DNA of 64,000 nt, taken from NCBI RefSeq assembly GCF_023952475.1, contig NZ_JALHRX010000011.1, positions 1-64,000 of the forward strand, written 5' to 3'. Shown one piece after another: positions 8,872 to 16,692 of this stretch. This DNA is from Cupriavidus sp. WGlv3. Its GTDB lineage: Bacteria; Pseudomonadota; Gammaproteobacteria; Burkholderiales; Burkholderiaceae. Position 1 is the stretch's first letter, and each line of letters begins with the position of its first letter. The notes under the pieces are model-generated. The model did no database searches. It worked only from the letters and a program-made list of their open reading frames with translations, and had not been told where the DNA came from. Position numbers and translations under genes: made by a program.

Positions 8872-9711
8872 TCAGGTGCGCAGCCCGACCAGCCCGGAAA
8901 TCTTCTCGGAAGCTTCGAGCAGCGGCGGCAGGAAGCGCTCCAGCATCTCCTGCGCGCTGGTGCGATTCGCCTGGCCGCTGATATTGATGGCGGCGATGGT
9001 GTGGCCGGCGCGGTTGCGGATCGGCGCGGCCAGCGATACCAGCCCTTCCTCCAGCTCCTGGTCGTTCAGGGCCCAGCCGCGCTGGCGGATATCGGCGACG
9101 ATGGCCTTGAGCGCGTCCACGTCGGTCACCGTGCGCCCGGTGCGCGCGCGCAGTTCGGTGGCGCGCAGCACGCTGTCGAGCTCGGGCTCGCTCAGCCCGG
9201 CCAGCAGCACCCGTCCCATCGACGAGCAATACGCCGGCAGGCGGCTGCCGATCGACAGGTTGATGGTCATGATCTTGCGCGCCGGCACGCGCAGCACGTA
9301 GACGATCTCGGTGCCATCCAGCACCGAGATCGAGCAGCTTTCATGCACCTGCTGCGACAGCGTCTCCATGATCGGCTCGGCCAGGTTCCAGAACGGCATC
9401 GAGGTCAGGTAGGCGAAGCCCAGGTCCAGGATCTTGGGCGTGAGGCGGAACAGGCGCCCGTCGGCCTGCACATAGCCCAGCCCCACCAGCGTCAGCAGGA
9501 TGCGGCGCGCGCCCGCGCGCGTGAGGCCGCTGGCCTGGGCGATTTCGGTCAGGGTCTGGGCCGGGTGCTGCGCGTTGAAGGCGCGGATCACCGACAACCC
9601 GCGCGCAAAAGACTGCACATAGCTGTCGCTCGGCTTTTCGGGCGCGGCGGCGCTGTCGGCGGTCGGCGATGCTGGCGGCGGGGTCTGGCGGGAATCGGTG
9701 GGACTGGCCAT
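8872..9711 (-). CDS. IclR-family transcriptional regulator (PcaR/PobR-like)
   Basis: About 279 residues. After a disordered Pro/Ala-rich N-terminus of about 30 residues comes a winged helix (YVQSFARGLSVIRAFNAQHP and LTEIAQASGLTRAGARRILLTL) and then an IclR effector domain with ISVLDGTEIVYVLRVPARK and GSRLPAYCSSMGRVLLAGL. These blocks resemble the PcaR/PcaU/PobR subgroup that controls aromatic degradation. It lies 117 bp downstream of the MFS gene on the same strand, so it may control that transporter, or it may act in trans on the pca genes at 40 kb, which have a PcaR-like site. Target assignment is inference. Confidence 0.9.
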   Translation of the reverse strand: MASPTDSRQTPPPASPTADSAAAPEKPSDSYVQSFARGLSVIRAFNAQHPAQTLTEIAQASGLTRAGARRILLTLVGLGYVQADGRLFRLTPKILDLGFAYLTSMPFWNLAEPIMETLSQQVHESCSISVLDGTEIVYVLRVPARKIMTINLSIGSRLPAYCSSMGRVLLAGLSEPELDSVLRATELRARTGRTVTDVDALKAIVADIRQRGWALNDQELEEGLVSLAAPIRNRAGHTIAAINISGQANRTSAQEMLERFLPPLLEASEKISGLVGLRT

Positions 9712-9828
9712 CTGCGTAGCCCGGCGCGGTTCGCCGGATTGGCACGGAAAGGCCGAAAGGGTAGAGGAAATGCCGACATTGCGCCAGTACCGGGCCCGGA
9801 CAGGCCCTGGCCGCCAGAACCCTGGCCC

Positions 9829-11439
9829 TTAGCGGAAGCTGCGCTGCACCAGCACGAATACCGCACCCGCCACGCACAGCGCGGCGAAGCCATGCAGCAG
9901 GTCCATGCCGGCGAGCAGCGTGGCCTGCCGGTCGACTTCCTGCGAGAGTCTGGCCAGTCCCGCCGCGGACAGCGCATCGGGCATCTGCAGCACCGGGTTG
10001 AAGCGGGTGATGTGCTCGACCAGGTGGGTGCGGTGCTGCGCCAGGCCGTCCTGCATGAACACGCTGGCCAGCCCGGTGCCCATCGCCGAGGCGATCTGCT
10101 TGCACACGTTCTTGAACTGGTAGGCGTGCGAGAAATCCTCGACCGGCACTTCCAGATAGGTCATCGACGCCACCTGCACCATCAGCAGCACCGGCGTCAG
10201 CCCTTCCAGCAGCATCACCGGCACCAGCGCGTAGTCCGGCGCGCCCGGCATCAGCTGGGTCGACAGCAGCATCGCCGCGCAGGCGTAGACGACGAAGCCG
10301 ATCGCGATCACGCGCCGCTTGCGGAATACCAGCGCCATGCCCAGCGTGATCACGATGGCGCCGATGGCGGAGACCGTGCCGCTGGTCGACAGCAGCATGC
10401 AGGTGGTGCGGAAGGTCAGCCCGAGCCCGGTCTGCGTCAGCGTCGGCAGCAGGAACGACCACGCCGACGACAGCAGGTAGTACAGCGTGTAGAAGCCCAG
10501 CCCGTACAGGTACTGGCGCCCGGCCAGGCGCGAAAAGTCGATCCACGGATCCGGGTGCCGATACAGCCGCCAGCCGCTGAAGGCAAACAGCGCCACGCCG
10601 CACAGCGCGGCCAGCGGCATCTCCAGCGAACTGAAGAAGCGCGTGTAGCGCATCTCCTGCAGCGTATGCAGAAAGACCAGCGCGCCCAGCGCGGCGGCGA
10701 TGGCGGCGGGCCAGTCCAGCGTCGACACCGGCGGGTGCGGATCGCGCGGCGCGCGCGTGGGGTAGGTCAGCGCCACCGACAGCAGCACCGGCAGCGCAAT
10801 GCCGGCCTGGAACAGGAACACCGCGCGCCAGCCGATATCGTCCAGGAAGATGCTGGTCAGCCAGGGCGTGATCGCCAGCATCGAGAATGCGCCGCCGCCG
10901 AAGCGCAGCATCAGCGGGGCGCGCTCGGCCGGCGTCGACACCAGCTGGACCAGGATGCGCGAGGCCGCGAACAGGCCACCCGCGCCCAGCCCCTGCACCG
11001 CCTTGCCGGTGATCAGCCCGGCCGGGCTGGCAAACTCCGCGCAGATCAGCGAGCCGGCGATGAACACCAGCAGCGACACCATGGTGAAGCGCTTGTACGT
11101 GATGCGGCGCGCGAGCTGGTCCAGCACCATGTTCATCAGCACCGCGGTGGCGGCGTAGGCCGAGATCGCGTACAGGTAGTCTTCCGGCGCAGCGCCGACG
11201 CCGCCCTGGATATGCTGGCTGGCCACGCCCATCATCAGCGTGGAAGAGAAGTCGATGCCGGTCACCAGACCCAGCGTCAAACCGAACAATGAAAGACGCC
11301 AGTGACCCATTTCGGGGTGACTGGCGATCTGCATGCGCGGGCGCCGGGAGTTAGGGGCGGCGAGGGCGGCGGGGGCGGGGATGGCTGGAATGGCGGGGGC
11401 TAGCGCGTCCGATCCGGCCTGGACAGGCGTTTGTTGCAT
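9829..11439 (-). CDS. DHA2-family MFS drug efflux transporter
   Basis: About 536 residues with some 14 hydrophobic segments, the length and layout of EmrB/QacA-type proton antiporters. Typical features are the loop between early helices (DQLARRITYKRFTMVSLLVF) and GKAVQGLGAGGLFAASRILV, close to the DHA2 motif C region. About 50 mostly disordered cytoplasmic residues precede the first helix. No HlyD/EmrA-type adaptor gene is adjacent. The gene diverges from a LysR regulator 61 bp away, the usual arrangement for a LysR-controlled exporter. Confidence 0.9.
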   Translation of the reverse strand: MQQTPVQAGSDALAPAIPAIPAPAALAAPNSRRPRMQIASHPEMGHWRLSLFGLTLGLVTGIDFSSTLMMGVASQHIQGGVGAAPEDYLYAISAYAATAVLMNMVLDQLARRITYKRFTMVSLLVFIAGSLICAEFASPAGLITGKAVQGLGAGGLFAASRILVQLVSTPAERAPLMLRFGGGAFSMLAITPWLTSIFLDDIGWRAVFLFQAGIALPVLLSVALTYPTRAPRDPHPPVSTLDWPAAIAAALGALVFLHTLQEMRYTRFFSSLEMPLAALCGVALFAFSGWRLYRHPDPWIDFSRLAGRQYLYGLGFYTLYYLLSSAWSFLLPTLTQTGLGLTFRTTCMLLSTSGTVSAIGAIVITLGMALVFRKRRVIAIGFVVYACAAMLLSTQLMPGAPDYALVPVMLLEGLTPVLLMVQVASMTYLEVPVEDFSHAYQFKNVCKQIASAMGTGLASVFMQDGLAQHRTHLVEHITRFNPVLQMPDALSAAGLARLSQEVDRQATLLAGMDLLHGFAALCVAGAVFVLVQRSFR

Positions 11440-11480
11440 CGCTCAAGCATAATGGAGGCCCAGCGTCGAGAACTACAGGT

Positions 11481-11493
11481 TGTCAGGGAAACA
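11481..11493. promoter_or_regulatory. Possible LysR T-N11-A box
   Basis: TGTCAGGGAAACA has TGT/ACA arms and the T-N11-A form of LysR operators. It lies in the 61-bp gap between the divergent MFS and LysR genes, overlapping the LysR leader. The motif is short and could occur by chance. Confidence 0.3.
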
Positions 11494-11500
11494 TTGTCCG

Positions 11501-12487
11501 GTGAACGAAACAATCCAATGGAATGACTGGGAGGCGTTCTGCTGCGTGGTCGAGCAGGGCACGTTCACGGCCGCGGCGGAGCAGCTCGACTGTCCCAAGT
11601 CACGCGTGTCGGCCGCGGTTGCGCGGCTGGAAACCGCCATCGGCGCCAAGCTGCTGGAGCGCACCACGCGCCGCATGCGCCTCACCGATGCCGGTAAGGC
11701 GGTCTATCGCGACGTCGCCCCGCTGTTTGCGCGGTTGCGCGAGATCCGCCAGGAAACGCTGGCGCGCGAAGAGCGCGTGCAGGGCGTGCTGCGCATCGCC
11801 ACGCCGTATGAATTCGGCGCGCAGCAGCTCGGCGGCGTGATCTGCCGCACGCTCGCGGCACACCCCGCGCTGGATGTGGCGGTGGAAATCACCCAGGGCC
11901 TGGTCGATCCGATCCGCGACGGCTTCGACGTGGCCTTTGTCATCGTCGACGCCGACCTGCCTGACTCCGGCACCGTGGCGCGCCGCATCTACCATGTCGA
12001 GCGCGGCCTGTTCGCCGCGCCGGCGCTGGCGGCCAGCCTGCCGGCGCAGCTGCGCCCGGAGGACCTGGCCAATATGCCGACGCTGACCACGCCCGGCGAC
12101 ACGGTGTGGGAATTCACCCGCGACGACCAGACCGTATCGGTGCCGATCCGCCCGCGCATGCAGACCCACAACGCCGAACTGCGCCTGCAGGGCGCGCTGG
12201 CGGGACTGGGCATCGCGCGGCTGTCGGTGATCTATTGCGAGGCGGAGGTCGCGCAGGGGCGGCTGGTGCGCGTGCTGCCCGACTATCCGCTGCCGCCGCT
12301 GCGCGTGTTCGCACTGCTGCCGGACCGGCGCCTGCAGCCGCGCAAGGTGCGCGCCTTCATGGAAGCGATCGAATCGATGATGGTGTCGGAGCTGCCGCCG
12401 GAAGGGGATGCCGAGACGGCACGGGAGCCCGGGCTGGATGCCGCCGCGGACGGGCTGGCACCGGGCGAGGCGCGCACGGCGGGCTGA
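11501..12487 (+). CDS. LysR-family transcriptional regulator
   Basis: About 328 residues. The N-terminal winged helix (WNDWEAFCCVVEQGTFTAAAEQLDCPKSRVSAAVARLE) is followed by a substrate-binding domain resembling the CrgA/DsdC-like LTTR group. An Ala/Gly-rich tail of about 30 residues after residue 295 is likely disordered. The GTG at 11501 is used; no in-frame ATG is near and a TTG at 11480 is the only other option. It is divergent from the MFS exporter with 61 bp between the start codons, so it probably regulates that exporter and itself. Confidence 0.9.
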   Translation: MNETIQWNDWEAFCCVVEQGTFTAAAEQLDCPKSRVSAAVARLETAIGAKLLERTTRRMRLTDAGKAVYRDVAPLFARLREIRQETLAREERVQGVLRIATPYEFGAQQLGGVICRTLAAHPALDVAVEITQGLVDPIRDGFDVAFVIVDADLPDSGTVARRIYHVERGLFAAPALAASLPAQLRPEDLANMPTLTTPGDTVWEFTRDDQTVSVPIRPRMQTHNAELRLQGALAGLGIARLSVIYCEAEVAQGRLVRVLPDYPLPPLRVFALLPDRRLQPRKVRAFMEAIESMMVSELPPEGDAETAREPGLDAAADGLAPGEARTAG

Positions 12488-12534
12488 GGGCGCAGTCGTT
12501 GAGGGCGTTGGCCGGTCCTGCGCCCCGGCTCCGG

Positions 12535-13095
12535 TCAGTGCAGGCCGATGATGCCAGCGCCCAGCCGGGCGAGGACCATCAGCAGGATCTGCGCAATCAC
12601 GAACAGCACCAGCGGCGAGATATCGAAGCCGCCCAGGCGCGGCACTACGCGCTGGATCGGGCGCAGCACCGGCGCGGTCAGGTGGTCGATGGCCGGGGTG
12701 ATCGGCGAATGCGGGTTGACCCACGACAGGATCGCCATCAGCAGCGTGACCCACATCACCAGGCTGATGGACCACTTCAGCACATAGAGCACGGCGGTCA
12801 GCAGCATGGCGGGCACGAAGCCGGGCAGGTCGATGCCGCTGATCAGCGCGACCAAAGCCAGAAACACCACCGCGGTCAGCCACGCGGCCAGGATCGTGGC
12901 CCAGTCGATGCCGCCCACGCCCGGGATGATCCGGCGCAGCGGCCGCACCAGCCAGTCAGTGATCTGGAACACGCCCTGCGAGACCGGGTTGCGCGTGGGC
13001 AGCCGCGTCAGCTGCATCCAGACGCGCAGCAGCAGCGCCATGCCGAACAGGGTAAAGACGGTATCCAGCAGGAAGAGAGCGATTTCCGAGAACAT
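12535..13095 (-). CDS. YggT family integral membrane protein
   Basis: About 186 residues with two repeated YGGT units, each a pair of hydrophobic helices plus an amphipathic stretch: RLPTRNPVSQGVFQITDWLVRPLRRIIP in the first and SWVNPHSPITPAIDHLTAPVLRPIQRVVP in the second. The Pro-Leu/Val-Arg-Pro-hydrophobic-Arg pattern recurs in both. In other bacteria YggT relatives are linked to osmotic tolerance, thylakoid or division-site function. The start at 13095 gives MFSEIALFLLD, directly entering the first helix. Confidence 0.9.
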   Translation of the reverse strand: MFSEIALFLLDTVFTLFGMALLLRVWMQLTRLPTRNPVSQGVFQITDWLVRPLRRIIPGVGGIDWATILAAWLTAVVFLALVALISGIDLPGFVPAMLLTAVLYVLKWSISLVMWVTLLMAILSWVNPHSPITPAIDHLTAPVLRPIQRVVPRLGGFDISPLVLFVIAQILLMVLARLGAGIIGLH

Positions 13096-13284
13096 CGGTG
13101 CGTTTTCCGGTGACGGGTGAAGGTGTCTGCAACCGCACAGATTCTGCCATAGCCGGGCACGCGCACGGCGCAAACAGGGCTCGGCTGCCGGAGTGCCGTG
13201 CGGCCCCTATAATTGCGAGCGCCCCGCCCGGGGCGTTGCGCGGATTGCCGCGCCTTCATTCTCTTTTCGCGTTTTTTGCCGCCC

Positions 13285-13743
13285 ATGCCCAGCAAGTCTG
13301 CCTCGTCGCCGCAACCCGCCCCGCTCAGCAAGGCCGACTTCGAGGCACTGTCCGACTTCCGCTACCAGCTGCGCCGCTTCCTGCGGTTTTCCGAAGACGC
13401 CGCGCGCGAGGAAGGGCTGACGGTGCAGCAGTACCTGCTGCTGCTGCATATCCGCGGCTGCGCCGACAAGGACTGGGCCTCGATCGGCGAACTGGCCGAG
13501 CGCCTGCAGGCCAAGCAGCATGGCGTGGTGGCGCTGGTCAATCGCTGCGAGGCCGCCGGGCTGGTCAAGCGGCGCCTCAATCCCGAGGACCGCCGCGTGG
13601 TGCAGGTGCACCTGACCGCCAAGGGCGAGCGCTACCTGAACCGGCTGGCGATGCTGCACCGGACCGAACTGGAATCGCTGCGCGGGGCGTTCCGCGTAGC
13701 CCGCATCACGCAGTTCAACGACGACGGCGCGGAGCGCGGCTGA
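13285..13743 (+). CDS. MarR-family transcriptional regulator
   Basis: About 152 residues. It shows the MarR fold order: dimerisation helix (FRYQLRRFLRFSEDAAREEGLTVQQYLLLLHI), recognition helices (IGELAERLQAKQHGVVALVNRCEAAGL) and the wing with NPEDRRVVQVHLTAKGERYL, where the DxR motif is conserved. No OhrR cysteine is present in helix 1. It has no obvious target next door: the upstream gene is YggT (divergent) and the downstream gene a glycine-zipper lipoprotein 131 bp away on the same strand. Ligand unknown. Confidence 0.9.
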   Translation: MPSKSASSPQPAPLSKADFEALSDFRYQLRRFLRFSEDAAREEGLTVQQYLLLLHIRGCADKDWASIGELAERLQAKQHGVVALVNRCEAAGLVKRRLNPEDRRVVQVHLTAKGERYLNRLAMLHRTELESLRGAFRVARITQFNDDGAERG

Positions 13744-13874
13744 GCGCCGCCACGCCCACATCGCCGGCCGTTACAGGCGGTTACCAATCACAAGCTCCGG
13801 TGACACCCGCTGGCCGGCGGCGGCCCTAGACTCGCGCGCATTCCCCAACACGCGCAGCGCGCAGGAGTCCTGAC

Positions 13875-14561
13875 ATGTCCATCCCCTTTCGTTCGGTTGT
13901 GCTTGCGGTGCTTGGCGCCGGTGCGCTGGCCGGGTGTGCCACGCCGTATGGCTACGACAACGGCTATGGTGCGGGGTATGGCGGGGGCTACGGCGGCGGC
14001 TATGGCAACACCGGCTACGGCAATGGCGGCTATGGCAGCACGGGCTACGGCAGCGGCACCACCATCAGCGGTTACCCGCAGCAGGGCTATCCGCAGCAAG
14101 GCTATCCGCAACAAGGCTATCCGCAGCAGGACTACCCGCAGTCTTCGTATCCGCAGCAGCCGTATCCCCAGCCGTCGTACCAGGACGGCAGCCATGGCAA
14201 CGGCTACGGCAACCAGGCCTACGGCGTGCGCTACGGCTGGGTCGAGGGCATCGAGGTGGTGCCGGGCCAGCCGCCGTCGACCAGCGGCGCGGGCGCCGTG
14301 GTGGGCGGCATCGTCGGCGGGCTGCTGGGCCACCAGGTGGGCGGCGGCCGCGGCAATACCGTGGCGACCATCGGCGGCGCCGTGGCGGGCGCGGTGGCCG
14401 GCAACGAGGTCGAGAAGCGCACCGGCACCAGCGCCCCGGCCTACCGCGTGCGCGTGCGCACCAGCGACAACGCGTACCTGACGCTGACCCAGTCCAACGC
14501 CTACCAGATGCGTATCGGCGACCGCGTCCGCATCGAGAACGGCGCGGCCGTGCCGTACTGA
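13875..14561 (+). CDS. Glycine-zipper 2TM lipoprotein with GYG and GYPQQ repeats
   Basis: About 228 residues. The signal ends at ALAGC (C21), a lipobox, so it is an envelope lipoprotein. Residues about 25-60 are Gly-Tyr rich (YGxGYGG), then comes a tandem array of GYPQQ-type pentapeptides (about 66-95). The glycine zipper (GAVVGGIVGGLLGHQVGGG and AGAVAGNEVEK, about 137-178) and the C-terminal RVRVRTSDNAYLTLTQ and MRIGDRVRIENG match the SlyB/17-kDa antigen family. The GY/PQ-rich insert is unusual and probably disordered; it may vary in repeat number between strains. Confidence 0.88.
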   Translation: MSIPFRSVVLAVLGAGALAGCATPYGYDNGYGAGYGGGYGGGYGNTGYGNGGYGSTGYGSGTTISGYPQQGYPQQGYPQQGYPQQDYPQSSYPQQPYPQPSYQDGSHGNGYGNQAYGVRYGWVEGIEVVPGQPPSTSGAGAVVGGIVGGLLGHQVGGGRGNTVATIGGAVAGAVAGNEVEKRTGTSAPAYRVRVRTSDNAYLTLTQSNAYQMRIGDRVRIENGAAVPY

Positions 14562-14587
14562 GCGGTCAGTCCGCGCCGAAGGGCTGA

Positions 14588-15298
14588 CTACAGCGCTGCC
14601 GACAGGAACACCAGCGCGCGCCCATGCGCCAGCGCGGCGCTGGGCTGGTGGTAGGAGCCGCGCGCCCAGCAGTTGAAGCCGTGGTCGGCCTGCGGGTAGA
14701 CGTGGATCTCGGTGGAGGGTTTGCCGGCCACCGCGTCGCGCACGGCCTGCACGGCGTCGGGCGGGATATGCGCGTCGAGCGCGCCGTAGTGGAACTGCAC
14801 CGGCACGCGGATGCTGGCGGCTTCCTGCAGCTGGTTCTGGATGCCGCCGCCGTAGTAGGGCACGGCCGCATCGACCAGGCCGCGCGCCGCGCTCAGGTAC
14901 GACAGCAGGCCGCCGAAGCAGTAGCCCACCGCGGCCACCTTGCCGGCGCCGGTATGCTGGCGCAGCACTTGCACCGTGGCCGCGATGTCGTCGAGCGCGG
15001 CGGACACGTCCACCGCCTTGCGCAAGGCCATGGCGCGCGCCATGTCGTCGCCCTCGTAGCCCAGCTGCACGCGCGGTGCCCGGCGCCAGAACACGTCCGG
15101 CGCGAGCACGGCATAGCCGTCGGCGGCGTACTGGTCGGCCACCGCGCGGATATGCTCGTTCACGCCGAAGATCTCCTGCAGCAGCACGATGCCCGGCGCG
15201 CCGGGCTGCACGCCCGCCGGCGGCAGGCTCAGGTAGGCATCGAAGCTGCCCGCGGCGGTGTCGACGCGGATCCACTGGCTGTCGGGAATGGCTGTCAT
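14588..15298 (-). CDS. Dienelactone hydrolase family protein
   Basis: About 236 residues with an alpha/beta-hydrolase fold. The nucleophile is a cysteine, C127 in AVGYCFGGLLSY, with D175 in GALDAHIP and H206 in ADHGFNCW completing the DLH triad; E42 in LLQEIFGVNEHIR matches the conserved glutamate. Length and motifs are those of carboxymethylenebutenolidase. The start at 15298 gives MTAIPDSQWI. No chlorocatechol genes are nearby, so a housekeeping or broad lactone-hydrolysing role is more likely than a dedicated chloroaromatic pathway. Confidence 0.92.
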   Translation of the reverse strand: MTAIPDSQWIRVDTAAGSFDAYLSLPPAGVQPGAPGIVLLQEIFGVNEHIRAVADQYAADGYAVLAPDVFWRRAPRVQLGYEGDDMARAMALRKAVDVSAALDDIAATVQVLRQHTGAGKVAAVGYCFGGLLSYLSAARGLVDAAVPYYGGGIQNQLQEAASIRVPVQFHYGALDAHIPPDAVQAVRDAVAGKPSTEIHVYPQADHGFNCWARGSYHQPSAALAHGRALVFLSAAL

Positions 15299-15393
15299 GG
15301 CTAAGGGTTCTCCGGAAAGGGCTTGGCAGGGTTGCCGCAAGGCCAGCCCGCCAGTGTGCCACCGCACGCCGCATCGTGCAGCAGGGCCTTGCT

Positions 15394-16110
15394 TCAGTAC
15401 GCGCGCGACTGCCGGTAGCGCTTGTGCCAGTTGTCGGTATAGGCCTTGACCACCGCCGCATCGCCGCGGATCAGCATGCCGTTCTCGGCGTTGCGCTCCT
15501 GCGCCGACTTGGTGAAGTTGAAGGAGCCGGTGAAGACCGCCTGGTCGTCGAACACCATCACCTTGTTATGGGCGATCGCGGGCTTGTTGTCGATCACCAC
15601 CGGCACGCCGGCGTGCTTGAGGAAGGTGGCGCTGGTATAGCGCTCGCTCTGCTGGCTCTTGTCGAGGATCACGCGCACGTCGACGCCGCGCCGGTGCGCC
15701 TGCGCCACGGCCTCGGCAATCGGCGCGCTGGTGAACGAATAGGCCTGGATCAGCAGGCGCCGGTGTGTGCTGCGGATGGCATTGATCAGCAGCGCCTGGC
15801 AACTCGCGCCATCCGGCACGAAGCACAGCGTGTAGCCGCTGCCATCGGCAAAGGGTTTGGTCGGCAGCGGCCTGGCGTCGGGCGGCTGGGCCGGTTGCGC
15901 GGGCTTGCCGGCGCGGGACGGGAAGTGGTTGGCGACCGCCTCGTTGAAGGTCTCGCTGATGCTGTTGGCGATGGTCTCGGAGACCTCGTCGAAGGTCGAG
16001 GTCGAACGGGCGTGCGCCAGCAGCGCGAAGGGACTGAACGAAGTGAAGGCCGACAGGGCGGCGGCCAGGCCCAGGCCCAGCACGGCTCGGCGAATGAAGC
16101 GATAGGTCAC
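15394..16110 (-). CDS. Secreted phospholipase D-family nuclease (Nuc-like)
   Basis: About 238 residues with an N-terminal signal (VLGLGLAAALSAFTSFSPFALLAHA). It contains a single HKD motif: H181, K183 and D188 in HNKVMVFDDQAVFTGSFNFT, followed by SAQERNAENG, which is the Nuc/PLD pattern. One HKD per chain means it should work as a homodimer, as bacterial Nuc endonuclease does. The GTG at 16110 is chosen because it directly precedes the signal sequence. The substrate could be DNA or phospholipid; short single-HKD proteins of this type are usually nucleases. Confidence 0.88.
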   Translation of the reverse strand: MTYRFIRRAVLGLGLAAALSAFTSFSPFALLAHARSTSTFDEVSETIANSISETFNEAVANHFPSRAGKPAQPAQPPDARPLPTKPFADGSGYTLCFVPDGASCQALLINAIRSTHRRLLIQAYSFTSAPIAEAVAQAHRRGVDVRVILDKSQQSERYTSATFLKHAGVPVVIDNKPAIAHNKVMVFDDQAVFTGSFNFTKSAQERNAENGMLIRGDAAVVKAYTDNWHKRYRQSRAY

Positions 16111-16328
16111 GGCGGATCTTGGCGTCGGTGAAGGACAGCGTGCGCGCGCCGCGCGCCGCACCTGTCCGGGGCGGGACGCAGCGTAGCAGCCGCATACGCC
16201 ACTGGCAAAGCGGGATTGTGTAACAGGGTCTGCGGCACGCACGGCGTCTTGCCGGGGCCTTGGGACTATCCGCGGCCGGCGCCTATGATGGATGCAACCC
16301 ATGCGGCCGCGGCCGCCAAGGAGAAGCA

Positions 16329-16535
16329 ATGACGAACCACACCTACAAGCTGGTCGAGATCGTCGGCTCCTCGCCCGACGGCTGCGACCAGGCCATCCAG
16401 AGCGCCATCGCCAAGGCCGGCGAGACCATCAAGAACATCGACTGGTTCGAAGTGGTCGAAACGCGCGGCCATATCCAGAATGGCAAGATCGCGCACTACC
16501 AGGTCACGCTGAAGGTGGGTTTCCGCGTGACCTGA
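16329..16535 (+). CDS. Dodecin, flavin-binding protein
   Basis: Sixty-eight residues, the size of dodecin, which assembles into a hollow dodecamer that stores or sequesters flavin. The family pattern is visible: YKLVEIVGSSPDGCDQAIQSAIAKA, then the flavin-stacking tryptophan in IDWFEVVETRG and HYQVTLKVGFRV at the C-terminus. AAGGAGAAGCA upstream is a strong ribosome site. It appears to be a single-gene unit facing a convergent TpsB gene. Confidence 0.95.
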   Translation: MTNHTYKLVEIVGSSPDGCDQAIQSAIAKAGETIKNIDWFEVVETRGHIQNGKIAHYQVTLKVGFRVT

Positions 16536-16628
16536 GTCTGCGCCGCGCTGCCTGGGCAGCCGGCCGGGTCTTTGAAGTGTTTCAACAATGAGGCACCGGG
16601 AAGCGTGCGGCATGCCCGAGGCCTTGTT

Positions 16629-16665
16629 AAAAAAAAATCGGCCGGCGCTGAACTGCCGCCGGCCG
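16629..16665 (-). terminator. Intrinsic terminator of the TpsB gene
   Basis: CGGCCGGCG (16639-16647) pairs with CGCCGGCCG (16657-16665). On the minus strand the hairpin is followed by the complement of the A-run at 16629-16637, giving a long U-tract. It ends transcription coming from the TpsB gene. Confidence 0.88.
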
Positions 16666-16692
16666 TGCAGGGAACCTTCCACGGACCAGGGC

